Below are positions 1 through 7,094 of a stretch of DNA of 15,350 nt, piece by piece. Each line of letters starts with the position of its first letter. Within the stretch, counting starts at the first letter, position 1. This DNA is from Flavobacteriaceae bacterium UBA3078 (lineage in GTDB: Bacteria > Bacteroidota > Bacteroidia > Flavobacteriales > Flavobacteriaceae), in contig DFBO01000027.1 in the NCBI GenBank assembly GCA_002366675.1, positions 1 through 15,350 of the forward strand, written 5' to 3'. The notes beneath the pieces were generated by a model. That model ran no database searches, was not told the DNA's origin, and saw only the letters and a program-made list of their open reading frames with translations. A program made the translations under genes and the position numbers.

Positions 1-96
1 GATAATAACGATGGAACATTTACATTGAATACAGTAATTATTACAGACTCAAATAATGATGGAACTCCTGATTATTTGGACAGTAGTATAAATTAA
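1..96 (+). CDS. C-terminal end of a surface/secreted protein with Ca-binding (thrombospondin type-3-like) repeat; partial
   Basis: The first frame of the + strand is open from base 1 and ends at TAA 94-96, giving the last 31 residues of a protein whose body lies left of the window. The tail contains DNNDGTFT and DSNNDGTPDYLD, the Asp/Asn-rich pattern of thrombospondin type-3 repeats. Such repeats bind calcium and are common in very large exported proteins of Flavobacteriia. No basic type IX secretion C-terminal sorting domain follows the repeat, so the protein ends on or just after it. The strong hairpin at 111-147, 14 bp after the stop, supports a genuine gene end. Function cannot be given from this fragment. 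Confidence 0.7.
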   Translation, partial: DNNDGTFTLNTVIITDSNNDGTPDYLDSSIN

Positions 97-110
97 TTTA
101 AATGAAATTA

Positions 111-147
111 ACAAAAAAGCCACTTATTTAATAAGTGGCTTTTTTGT
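111..147. terminator. Bidirectional intrinsic terminator
   Basis: A perfect 17-bp inverted repeat (111-127 with 131-147) has a 3-nt TTA loop. Its GC-rich core GCCACTTAT is flanked by an A-run on the left and a T-run on the right, so a U-tract follows the stem on either strand. It lies between the + strand gene ending at 96 and the minus-strand gene whose stop is at 150-152, and so can serve both convergent genes. Confidence 0.9.
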
Positions 148-149
148 TT

Positions 150-737
150 TTATAATAATAAGGATATACTTAATATTAGTTGGTCTGGTCTAGTATCTAT
201 CTTACTAACATTTAAATCAGAATTAGTGTCAATAAAAATAGCTTCGTTTTCACTAAAACCTCTTTCATATCTTAGGTCAATACCAACTCTATTAAAGCTA
301 ACACCAACACCAAAATTTAATCCTACTGTAAAGTCATTTTCAATTTCTTTAATGTCAACACCTTCAAACTCTGTATCTAAAATATATTGAAAAGAAGGTC
401 CAGCAAAAACATTAAGAAATTCAAAAAACCTTATACCTGCTAAAAGTGGTGCGTCCAGCTTTTGCATTTTAAAACTATCACTATCATAATCACTTTTCGT
501 GCTAGTGTAAACTAGTTCTGGTTTTACAAAAATTTTGTGTCCAATTTTACCAAAGATTCCAAAATGATAGCCAACGCTTCTTTCGGGTTGTTGTGCAGTA
601 GCTCCTATAGATTCAAAATAATCTCCATTAGCATTATAATTTACGCCTCCTTTAAAGCCAAAACCAGATTTGTTTTGTGCTGAAGAAAACGTCGTAAAAA
701 CAAAAAATACTAAACTTAAATAAAATACCTGTTTCAT
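150..737 (-). CDS. Small outer-membrane beta-barrel protein (PorT-like/OMP_b-brl family)
   Basis: This 195-residue protein starts with a clear signal peptide: K2, a hydrophobic run VFYLSLVFFVFTTF, and a likely cleavage after SSA at residue 20. The mature part has alternating hydrophobic/polar segments, many Gly and aromatic residues, and short strands such as FGFKGGVNYN, YHFGIFGKIG, FVKPELVYTST and VGIDLRYERGF. It ends in the aliphatic run LILSISLLL. This is the pattern of the small 8-strand barrels found in many copies in Bacteroidota outer membranes. The ligand or role is unknown. It lies 45 bp after the transketolase C-terminal half on the same strand, and no good promoter is visible in that gap, so it may be co-transcribed. 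Its stop is three bases from the bidirectional hairpin. The family call is confident; the function is not. Confidence 0.8.
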   Translation of the reverse strand: MKQVFYLSLVFFVFTTFSSAQNKSGFGFKGGVNYNANGDYFESIGATAQQPERSVGYHFGIFGKIGHKIFVKPELVYTSTKSDYDSDSFKMQKLDAPLLAGIRFFEFLNVFAGPSFQYILDTEFEGVDIKEIENDFTVGLNFGVGVSFNRVGIDLRYERGFSENEAIFIDTNSDLNVSKIDTRPDQLILSISLLL

Positions 738-782
738 TGAATTTTGTTTTAGGGTTTTATTTAAAACGAAACATTAAAACAA

Positions 783-1736
783 TTATTTCCTTTTTATTAC
801 AGTTTCAGCTGCACTAATAATTGCTTCTTTGTTTAAACCATATTTTTCCATTAGTTGTTCTGGAGTTCCAGATTCGCCAAAAGTATCGTTAGTAGCAATA
901 AATTCTTGAGGTGTTGGTTTATGTAAAGCCAATACTCTTGAAACACTTTCACCAAGTCCACCCAAATAGTTATGCTCTTCTGCAGTAACTATACAACCAG
1001 TCTTTGAAACTGATTTGATAATAGCATCATCATCTAAAGGTTTTATTGTATGAATATTTATTACTTCAGCAGAAATGCCTTTTTCATTTAGAGTCTTTGC
1101 AGCTTCTAGAGCTTCCCACACTAAATGTCCAGTAGCAACAATAGTTACATCAGTACCTTCTGTTAATTGAATTGCTTTACCAATTTCAAAAGATTGATTC
1201 TCAGGAGTAAAATTTGCTACTTTTGGTCTTCCAAAACGCAAATAAACAGGTCCATGATGTTCTGCTATAGCTATAGTTGCTGCTTTAGTTTGGTTATAGT
1301 CACAAGGATTTATAACTGTCATTCCTGGTAGCATTTTCATTAACCCAATATCTTCAAGTATTTGATGTGTTGCTCCATCTTCACCTAAAGTCAAACCTGC
1401 ATGCGAAGCACATATTTTTACATTTTTATCTGAATAAGCTACGCTCTGACGAATTTGATCATAAACACGACCTGTAGAAAAATTAGCGAATGTTCCTGTA
1501 AATGGAATTTTTCCTCCAATAGTCATTCCAGCTGCTAAACCAATCATATTTGCTTCTGCAATTCCTACTTGAAAAAAGCGTTCGGGATGATTGGCTTTAA
1601 AATCGTCCATTTTCAATGATCCTATTAAATCTGCACAAAGTGCAACAACATTTTCGTTAGTTTTGCCTAGTTCAGTTAAACCAGCTCCAAAACCAGATCG
1701 TGTATCTTTATTTCCTGTATTTGTGTATGTTTTCAT
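783..1736 (-). CDS. Transketolase, C-terminal subunit (split enzyme)
   Basis: This 317-residue protein corresponds to the central pyrimidine-binding domain and the C-terminal domain of transketolase (pentose phosphate pathway, transfer of two-carbon ketol units with thiamine diphosphate). Family hallmarks are visible. VGIAEANMIGLAAG at about 57-70 contains the conserved Glu (E61) that activates the cofactor's aminopyrimidine. GEDGATHQ is at 118-125, and LRFGRPK lies near 166-172. A Rossmann-like C-terminal domain follows (TIVATGHLVWEALEAA, VINIHTIKPLD, TAEEHNYLGGLGESV). It has its own ATG and lies 19 bp after the stop of the N-terminal half, in the order N then C. Together the halves make about 598 residues, somewhat short of a fused transketolase. 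Split transketolases are known in Bacteroidota and archaea. A 1-deoxyxylulose-5-phosphate synthase identity is less likely, given the separate half-size N subunit. Confidence 0.92.
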   Translation of the reverse strand: MKTYTNTGNKDTRSGFGAGLTELGKTNENVVALCADLIGSLKMDDFKANHPERFFQVGIAEANMIGLAAGMTIGGKIPFTGTFANFSTGRVYDQIRQSVAYSDKNVKICASHAGLTLGEDGATHQILEDIGLMKMLPGMTVINPCDYNQTKAATIAIAEHHGPVYLRFGRPKVANFTPENQSFEIGKAIQLTEGTDVTIVATGHLVWEALEAAKTLNEKGISAEVINIHTIKPLDDDAIIKSVSKTGCIVTAEEHNYLGGLGESVSRVLALHKPTPQEFIATNDTFGESGTPEQLMEKYGLNKEAIISAAETVIKRK

Positions 1737-1755
1737 TTTTGTAGTTGATTGTAAG

Positions 1756-2601
1756 TTAATAGTCTCCTAATGTTTCTGGATTTTGTTCTAATCCAATTGC
1801 TAGTTGCTTATCGTTTGGAGCTTTTCCATGCCAGGCATGTGTATGCATCATAAAATCAACACCATTACCCATAATAGTTTTCAATAATACACAAACAGGT
1901 TTGCCTTGTCCAGTTTTTGATTTTGCTTCAGCCATTCCTTTTATAATATCATCAATATCGTTTCCGTTATTTATTTCAATCACAGTCCAACCAAAAGCTT
2001 CAAATTTAGCTTTAACACTTCCCATTGGTAGTACATCGTCTGTAGAGCCATCAATTTGTTGACCATTTAAATCTATTGTAGAAATAATATTATCAACCTT
2101 ATTCCCTGCAGCATACATAATGGCTTCCCAGTTCTGGCCTTCTTGTAATTCACCATCGCCATGCAAACTATATACTAAATGAGAATCGTTATTTAATTTT
2201 TTTACTTGTGCAGCACCTAAAGCTACAGACATACCTTGACCTAAAGAACCAGAAGCAATTCTAATTCCTGGTAAATTTTCATGTGTTGTAGGATGTCCTT
2301 GTAAACGAGAATTAATTAAACGGAAAGTATTTAATTCTTCAACAGGAAAATATCCAGACCTTGCTAATACACTATAATAAACAGGGGAAATATGCCCATT
2401 TGATAGAAAGAAAAGATCTTCACCTTTACCATCCATATCAAATCCTTCTTTTCTGTTCATGATCTCTTTATAGAGTGTTACAAAAAATTCGGCACAACCT
2501 AATGAACCTCCAGGATGTCCTGAATTTACTTTGTGAACCATACGTAAAATATCTCTACGTACTTGTGTTGTTAAATCTTTTAATTGCTGTGTGTTTGGCA
2601 T
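1756..2601 (-). CDS. Transketolase, N-terminal thiamine-diphosphate-binding subunit (split enzyme)
   Basis: This 281-residue protein matches the cofactor-phosphate-binding half of transketolase. It has SGHPGGSLG at 27-35, LSNGHISPVYYS around 66-77, RLQGHPT near 99-105 and the SGSLGQGMS loop at 117-125. The classic thiamine-diphosphate/Mg motif runs from GDG at 148-150 to N179 in IDLNGQQIDG. Near the end, KTIMGNGVDFMMHTHAWHGKAP carries the His residues seen near the active site in the family. It stops at GDY, where the interdomain linker would begin in a fused enzyme, and the partner gene starts 19 bp further on. It is the first gene of its probable operon, with a good promoter just upstream and no Shine-Dalgarno. 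The two subunits are expected to form one active site at their interface. Confidence 0.93.
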   Translation of the reverse strand: MPNTQQLKDLTTQVRRDILRMVHKVNSGHPGGSLGCAEFFVTLYKEIMNRKEGFDMDGKGEDLFFLSNGHISPVYYSVLARSGYFPVEELNTFRLINSRLQGHPTTHENLPGIRIASGSLGQGMSVALGAAQVKKLNNDSHLVYSLHGDGELQEGQNWEAIMYAAGNKVDNIISTIDLNGQQIDGSTDDVLPMGSVKAKFEAFGWTVIEINNGNDIDDIIKGMAEAKSKTGQGKPVCVLLKTIMGNGVDFMMHTHAWHGKAPNDKQLAIGLEQNPETLGDY

Positions 2602-2626
2602 GTTTAATTTGTTAGTTTTTCAGCAA

Positions 2627-2656
2627 CAAAAATAAAGTTTTAATATGCTTATTCAA
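2627..2656 (-). promoter_or_regulatory. Flavobacterial-type promoter for the split transketolase operon
   Basis: Read on the minus strand, TTG (2656-2654) is followed after 19 nt by TATTTTTG (2634-2627). This matches the Bacteroidota sigma-A consensus TTG-N17-23-TANNTTTG. Transcription would begin a few bases beyond, near 2620, leaving a leader of roughly 20 nt before the ATG at 2601. This is a pattern match only. Confidence 0.65.
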
Positions 2657-2742
2657 AAAGAGAGCGATTGCACTTATTAACGAATATTGGTGTTTTGCTA
2701 ACAATTTTGATTTTATTAAGAAATTCCTTGCTTTATGTTATT

Positions 2743-2750
2743 TATATTTG
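2743..2750 (+). promoter_or_regulatory. Candidate -7 element upstream of tgt
   Basis: TATATTTG matches the flavobacterial -7 consensus TANNTTTG and lies 20 bp before the tgt start codon. No TTG is found at the usual distance upstream (around 2719-2725), so the -33 half is weak or absent. It sits in the divergent intergenic region shared with the transketolase promoter. Confidence 0.4.
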
Positions 2751-2770
2751 CCAACTGATGATATTAGAAT

Positions 2771-3901
2771 ATGATTTTTGAACTTAAAGGAAAAGACGCT
2801 CAGTCTAATGCTAGGGCTGGAAAAATAACTACAGATCATGGTGTTATTGAAACACCAATATTTATGCCTGTAGGTACTGTAGCTTCTGTTAAAGGAGTGC
2901 ATCAGCGTGAGCTTAAAAACGATATAAATCCAGATATTATTCTTGGTAACACCTACCATTTATATCTAAGACCACAAACAACTATTTTAGAGCAAGCTGG
3001 TGGTTTGCATAAGTTTATGAATTGGGATCGGAATATTTTAACCGATTCTGGTGGTTATCAAGTGTATTCACTTTCAGCAAATAGAAAAATTAAAGAAGAA
3101 GGGGTTAAGTTTAAATCTCATATAGACGGAAGTTATCATACGTTTACTCCAGAAAATGTAATGGAAATTCAGCGAACTATTGGTGCAGATATTATCATGG
3201 CTTTTGATGAATGTACACCTTATCCTTGTGATTATCATTACGCTAAACGATCTATGCACATGACACATAGATGGTTGGACAGATGTATTAACCATCTAGA
3301 GAAAACACCTTTTAAATACGATTACAGTCAAACATTTTTTCCGATTGTACAAGGAAGTACTTATAAAGATTTAAGGAAGCAATCTGCCGAATATATTGCT
3401 AACGCTGGAGCCGAAGGTAACGCAATTGGTGGTTTATCTGTTGGAGAGCCAGCAGAAGAAATGTATGCCATGACAGAAATTGTTACAGAGATTCTTCCAG
3501 AAGATAAACCTCGATACCTAATGGGAGTTGGGACACCAATTAATATTCTTGAAAATATAGCCTTAGGTGTAGATATGTTCGATTGTGTGATGCCTACAAG
3601 AAATGCAAGAAATGGCATGTTATTTACTGCTCATGGAACCATTAATATAAAAAATCTAAAATGGGCAGATGATTTTTCTCCTGTAGACGATATGGGAATT
3701 ACCTTTGTGGATACAGATTACACAAAAGCTTATTTGAGACATCTGTTTACCGTTAATGAAAGGTTAGGAGCCCAAATAGCAACTATCCATAATTTAGGAT
3801 TCTATATGTGGTTGGTTCGTGAAGCGAGAAAACATATATTAGCAGGAGATTTTAGAACGTGGAAAGATATGATGGTGAAACAAATGGATAAACGATTATA
3901 A
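2771..3901 (+). CDS. tgt: Queuine/preQ1 tRNA-guanine transglycosylase
   Basis: This cytosolic enzyme exchanges guanine-34 for the queuosine precursor preQ1 in tRNAs with GUN anticodons. The TIM-barrel signature is complete over 376 residues: TPIFMPVGT at 28-36, LGNTYHLYLRP at 58-68, LTDSGGYQV at 90-98 with general acid/base D92, and MFDCVMPTRNARNG at 269-282 with nucleophile D271. GGLSVGE at 220-226 binds substrate. The C-terminus is divergent. Aligning YTKAYLRHL (317-325) and TIHNL (338-342) with the Escherichia coli and Zymomonas family form places G309, T311 and D314 where the three zinc cysteines of CxCxxC would be; only H340 remains. From memory, related Bacteroidota enzymes also lack these cysteines. 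The stop is 2 nt before the next gene, which suggests an operon with the permease. No Shine-Dalgarno is seen before the ATG. Confidence 0.96.
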   Translation: MIFELKGKDAQSNARAGKITTDHGVIETPIFMPVGTVASVKGVHQRELKNDINPDIILGNTYHLYLRPQTTILEQAGGLHKFMNWDRNILTDSGGYQVYSLSANRKIKEEGVKFKSHIDGSYHTFTPENVMEIQRTIGADIIMAFDECTPYPCDYHYAKRSMHMTHRWLDRCINHLEKTPFKYDYSQTFFPIVQGSTYKDLRKQSAEYIANAGAEGNAIGGLSVGEPAEEMYAMTEIVTEILPEDKPRYLMGVGTPINILENIALGVDMFDCVMPTRNARNGMLFTAHGTINIKNLKWADDFSPVDDMGITFVDTDYTKAYLRHLFTVNERLGAQIATIHNLGFYMWLVREARKHILAGDFRTWKDMMVKQMDKRL

Positions 3902-3903
3902 TT

Positions 3904-4980
3904 TTGAAGATACTTGATTGGTACATATTAAAGCGTTATTTGTTCACGTTTTTTATCATGTTGCTTTTGTTTATTCCAATAGGAATAACGGTTCATTTAG
4001 CTGAAAAAATTGGTAAAATTCTTGAAAATGAAGTGCCATTTGGAGAAGTTCTTATTTATTTTTTAGACTTCACTATATATTTTGCTCATTTATTATTTCC
4101 ATTATTTTTATTTCTTTCAGTTATTTGGTTTACTTCAAAATTAGCTAATAACACCGAAGTTATTGCCTTCTTAAGTTCAGGAGTTTCATTTTCAAGATTT
4201 CTAAGACCTTACATGATTGGTGCAACTATTGTAGCTATTTTGGCATTAGTTTTAGGTATGTATCTTGCTCCAAATGCAAGTAATGGGTTTAACGATTTTA
4301 ACTATAAATACCTCAAAAACAGAAACGATGCCCTTGATAATCAAAATGTTTATAGGCAGATAAACGATAACGATTATATTTATGTAAGCAGCTTTGATGT
4401 TAGACAAAAACTTGGTAGAAATTTTACTCTAGAGCATTTTGAAAACGATAAAATGACTTACAAAATAAGTGCAAATTCTATTAAGTATGATGAAAAGGAT
4501 AGTGTATTTCATCTAGTAACTTATACTAAAAGACATATAGGTGAAGGCAACGATTTTATTGAAGTTGCTAGAAAAAAAGACACTCTGTTTTCTTTCGATT
4601 TAGAAGATTTAACACCTGTTGTTTACATTGCAGAGACGCTACCTTATGGAGAATTAAATAAATTTATTGAGAAAGAAGAGAAAAGAGGTTCTTCATATAT
4701 AAATAGGTATAAACTAGTAAAATACAGAAAATGGAGTTTGCCAGTTTCTGTATTTATTTTAACCATTATAGCAGTTGCAGTTTCTTCTATAAAGCGTCGT
4801 GGAGGAATGGGAGTTAATTTGGCATTTGGTATTTGTATAGCTATGGTATTTGTTTTTTTTGATAAAATATTTGGGGTTTTAGCGTCCCAGTCAGATTTTT
4901 CTCCTTTAGTAGCTGTTTGGTTTCCAAATGTGATTTTTGGAGTTTTAGCAGCTTATCTTCTATATAATGCAAAACGATAA
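3904..4980 (+). CDS. LptF/LptG (YjgP/YjgQ) family permease, probable lipopolysaccharide export subunit
   Basis: This 358-residue inner-membrane protein has the architecture of LptF/LptG, the transmembrane pair that works with the LptB ATPase to extract lipopolysaccharide and feed it to the LptC-A-D bridge. Three N-terminal membrane segments (about 12-32, 50-75, 102-122) are followed by a hydrophilic periplasmic region of some 150 residues (about 123-270), the jellyroll domain, and then three more segments (about 277-296, 303-323, 335-354). The opening MKILDWYILKRYL matches the family. It begins at a TTG codon 2 nt after the tgt stop; the next Met is residue 19, inside the first membrane helix, so TTG is the sensible start. 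The end overlaps the next gene by 14 nt. Its size suggests the LptG-like member, but LptF versus LptG cannot be settled here. Confidence 0.88.
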   Translation: MKILDWYILKRYLFTFFIMLLLFIPIGITVHLAEKIGKILENEVPFGEVLIYFLDFTIYFAHLLFPLFLFLSVIWFTSKLANNTEVIAFLSSGVSFSRFLRPYMIGATIVAILALVLGMYLAPNASNGFNDFNYKYLKNRNDALDNQNVYRQINDNDYIYVSSFDVRQKLGRNFTLEHFENDKMTYKISANSIKYDEKDSVFHLVTYTKRHIGEGNDFIEVARKKDTLFSFDLEDLTPVVYIAETLPYGELNKFIEKEEKRGSSYINRYKLVKYRKWSLPVSVFILTIIAVAVSSIKRRGGMGVNLAFGICIAMVFVFFDKIFGVLASQSDFSPLVAVWFPNVIFGVLAAYLLYNAKR

Positions 4981-5881
4981 ATTAAAAAACTATTTGCATC
5001 TACACCTGCTAGTTTTTATAGCAGGATTCACAGCTGTTTTAGGCGAATTAATTACAATTAGTGCAGTATCATTAGTTTGGTATAGAATGGTAATTGCTAC
5101 TATTTTAATGGTTGCTTACATAATAGTTGCAAAAATAAAGATAAGAATTCCTTTAAAGTCTATTACAAAACTTGCCTTTGCTGGAATTATTATTGCTCTA
5201 CATTGGATTACTTTTTTTGGGTCTATAAAAGTATCTAATATCTCTATTGCGTTGGCCATGTTTTCTTCAGGTGCTTTTTTTGCATCTTTATTAGAACCTT
5301 TAATTTATAAGCGAAAAATTATTTGGTACGAAATTGTATTTGGTTTATTAATAATTATAGGTGTTGCTATAATTACAAATAGTGAGCTTAACTATCTATA
5401 TGGTATTATTCTAGGGATAGTATCAGCATTTCTGTCATCAACTTTTGCAGTTTTAAATGGAAAGTTTTTAGAGGAGCATACAGCTACAGTTATCTCTTTT
5501 TATGAGTTTTTAAGTGGTGTTTTATTTATTAGTCTCTTTATGTGTTTTTTTGGAGATGGATTTTCTGAAGCATTTTTTATATTAAGCCTTTCAGATTTCT
5601 CTTACCTCTTTATATTGGCTTCAGTATGTACAGCTTATGCGTTTATAGCTTCAGTATATGTTATGAGATTTATTAGTCCTTATACTGTAGTTTTAACTTA
5701 TAATCTAGAGCCTGTTTATGGTATTATATTAGCAGTAATCTTGTTTCCTGAAAAGGAGATTATGAGTTCTTCATTTTATATTGGAGCCTCTATTATTATT
5801 GGAGTAGTGATGCTTAATGGCATTTTGAAAAACATAAAAAAGAAAAAGATTAATGCTCTAAGTAAAAAAAGCGAATTATAA
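4967..5881 (+). CDS. EamA-family (drug/metabolite transporter superfamily) permease
   Basis: This 304-residue protein is almost entirely membrane-embedded, with about ten hydrophobic helices arranged as two EamA repeats (roughly 10-135 and 145-285). Typical features are LVWYRMVIATILM near 36-48, LHWITFFGSIKVSNISIALAM in the first repeat, and ISPYTVVLTYNLEPVYGIILA in the second, the latter being the characteristic conserved helix-8/9 region. It ends in a lysine-rich cytoplasmic tail. The substrate is not predictable; members export amino acids, nucleotides or other metabolites. The ATG lies inside the last codons of the permease gene (14-nt overlap), so translation is probably coupled. Together with tgt and the permease it forms a likely three-gene operon. 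Confidence 0.88.
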   Translation: MQNDKLKNYLHLHLLVFIAGFTAVLGELITISAVSLVWYRMVIATILMVAYIIVAKIKIRIPLKSITKLAFAGIIIALHWITFFGSIKVSNISIALAMFSSGAFFASLLEPLIYKRKIIWYEIVFGLLIIIGVAIITNSELNYLYGIILGIVSAFLSSTFAVLNGKFLEEHTATVISFYEFLSGVLFISLFMCFFGDGFSEAFFILSLSDFSYLFILASVCTAYAFIASVYVMRFISPYTVVLTYNLEPVYGIILAVILFPEKEIMSSSFYIGASIIIGVVMLNGILKNIKKKKINALSKKSEL

Positions 5882-5934
5882 TTGTCAAACTTATTTTTAT
5901 TATTTTTATTAAAATAAATACGAAATAAAATATG

Positions 5935-5942
5935 TAATTTTG
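5935..5942 (+). promoter_or_regulatory. Candidate -7 element upstream of accA
   Basis: TAATTTTG fits TANNTTTG and lies 30 bp before the accA ATG, in a 91-bp gap that is otherwise very AT-rich. There is no clear TTG at the expected -33 distance, so this is a weak call. Confidence 0.35.
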
Positions 5943-5972
5943 TATGCTAACTAAAACAAACTATTATTTCAA

Positions 5973-6926
5973 ATGGAATATTTAGAATTTGAACTTCCTA
6001 TAAAAGAGCTTGAAGATCAACTACAGAAATGTCAAGTTATCGGGCAAGAAAGTGATGTTGATGTTACAGAAACCTGTAAGCAGATAGAGAAAAAACTTAT
6101 AACCACAAAAAAGGAAATCTATAAAAATTTAACTCCTTGGCAGCGTGTGCAAATGTCACGTCATCCAAGTAGACCTTATACTTTAGATCATATTAAAGCG
6201 CTATGTGGAGATTCGTTTTTAGAGTTACATGGAGATCGTAATGTAAAGGATGATAAAGCTATGATTGGTGGTTTAGGTAAAATAGGCGATCAAACGTTTA
6301 TGTTTATAGGTCAGCAAAAAGGTTACAACACAAAAACTAGACAGTATAGAAACTTTGGAATGGCAAATCCTGAAGGTTATAGAAAAGCCTTACGGTTAAT
6401 GAAATCTGCTGAAAAATTTGGGGTTCCTGTCGTTACCTTAATTGACACACCTGGTGCTTATCCTGGATTAGAAGCTGAAGAACGTGGACAAGGAGAAGCT
6501 ATTGCTCGAAACATTCTTGAAATGACAAGATTAAAAGTGCCAATTATAGCCATAATTATTGGAGAAGGAGCTTCTGGAGGTGCATTGGGTATTGGTGTTG
6601 GTGATAAAGTACTGATGCTTGAAAATGCATGGTATTCTGTAATATCTCCTGAAAATTGTTCTTCCATTTTATGGAGAAGTTGGGAACATAAAGAAAAAGC
6701 TGCTGAAGCATTGAAACTTACTGCTAGCGATGCTAAGAAAATAAAAGTTGTAGATGAAATCATCAAGGAACCTCTTGGTGGAGCACATAATGACAGAGAA
6801 AAAACATTTTTAGCTGTCAAAGTGGCTATTCTTAAAACCTTTGATGAACTAAAAAACTTATCACCAAAAGAACTGGTAAAAAATCGCATGGAAAAATATA
6901 TGGAAATGGGTGTATTTAAAGGATAA
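5973..6926 (+). CDS. accA: Acetyl-CoA carboxylase carboxyltransferase, alpha subunit
   Basis: This cytosolic subunit pairs with AccD to transfer the carboxyl group from biotin-BCCP to acetyl-CoA, giving malonyl-CoA for fatty-acid synthesis. At 317 residues it has the standard length. A helical N-terminal region (about 1-55) is followed by TPWQRVQMSRHPSRPYT (54-70), the GDRNVKDDKAMIGG segment (87-100), FIGQQKGYNT (111-120) and TLIDTPGAYPGLEAEERGQG (155-174). The Gly-rich oxyanion-hole motif GEGASGGALGIGVGD is at 197-211. WYSVISPENCSSILWR (220-235) is the usual AccA signature near the biotin site. The 91-bp gap upstream and a strong terminator downstream suggest it is transcribed mostly alone. 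No accD or accB/C gene is in the window. Confidence 0.97.
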   Translation: MEYLEFELPIKELEDQLQKCQVIGQESDVDVTETCKQIEKKLITTKKEIYKNLTPWQRVQMSRHPSRPYTLDHIKALCGDSFLELHGDRNVKDDKAMIGGLGKIGDQTFMFIGQQKGYNTKTRQYRNFGMANPEGYRKALRLMKSAEKFGVPVVTLIDTPGAYPGLEAEERGQGEAIARNILEMTRLKVPIIAIIIGEGASGGALGIGVGDKVLMLENAWYSVISPENCSSILWRSWEHKEKAAEALKLTASDAKKIKVVDEIIKEPLGGAHNDREKTFLAVKVAILKTFDELKNLSPKELVKNRMEKYMEMGVFKG

Positions 6927-6949
6927 TACATTTAAAACCTATTAAACTT

Positions 6950-6981
6950 AAATCTGAAATATTTTATTTCAGATTTTTTTT
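6950..6981 (+). terminator. Intrinsic terminator after accA
   Basis: The inverted repeat AAATCTGAAATA (6950-6961) / TATTTCAGATTT (6965-6976) forms a perfect 12-bp stem with a TTT loop and continues into a T-run to 6981. It begins 24 bp after the accA stop. Confidence 0.85.
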
Positions 6982-7000
6982 ATGCTATCAACAATAATTT

Positions 7001-7030
7001 TAAGTTATTAACAGTTAAATTGTTAACTTA
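7001..7030. repeat. Inverted repeat between accA and dnaB
   Basis: TAAGTTA (7001-7007) and TAACTTA (7024-7030) form a perfect 7-bp inverted repeat around a 16-nt centre. That centre contributes a second, overlapping pair, TTAACA (7008-7013) / TGTTAA (7021-7026). It lies 65-95 bp before the dnaB start and could be an operator or chance in AT-rich DNA. Confidence 0.35.
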
Positions 7031-7094
7031 TGGTGGACAATCAAGATTCATTTTTTCATCATTAATCTTTTCAATTTTGCTACTTTCGTAGAGT

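Noticed and set aside
1737..1755. Frameshift or disrupted fused transketolase gene
   Set aside because: Each half has a proper start and stop, domain ends fall at the natural linker, and split transketolase is usual in this phylum.
3074..3618. Minus-strand open frames opposite tgt (and similar ones opposite accA, dnaB, the AI-2E gene and thrS)
   Set aside because: They lie entirely over well-recognised genes in other frames, have low-complexity or unlikely protein composition, and have no start signals of their own.
7006..7014. DnaA box (TTATTAACA versus TTATNCACA) near dnaB, possible origin
   Set aside because: It is a single imperfect match in AT-rich DNA with no cluster of further boxes and no dnaA/dnaN nearby.
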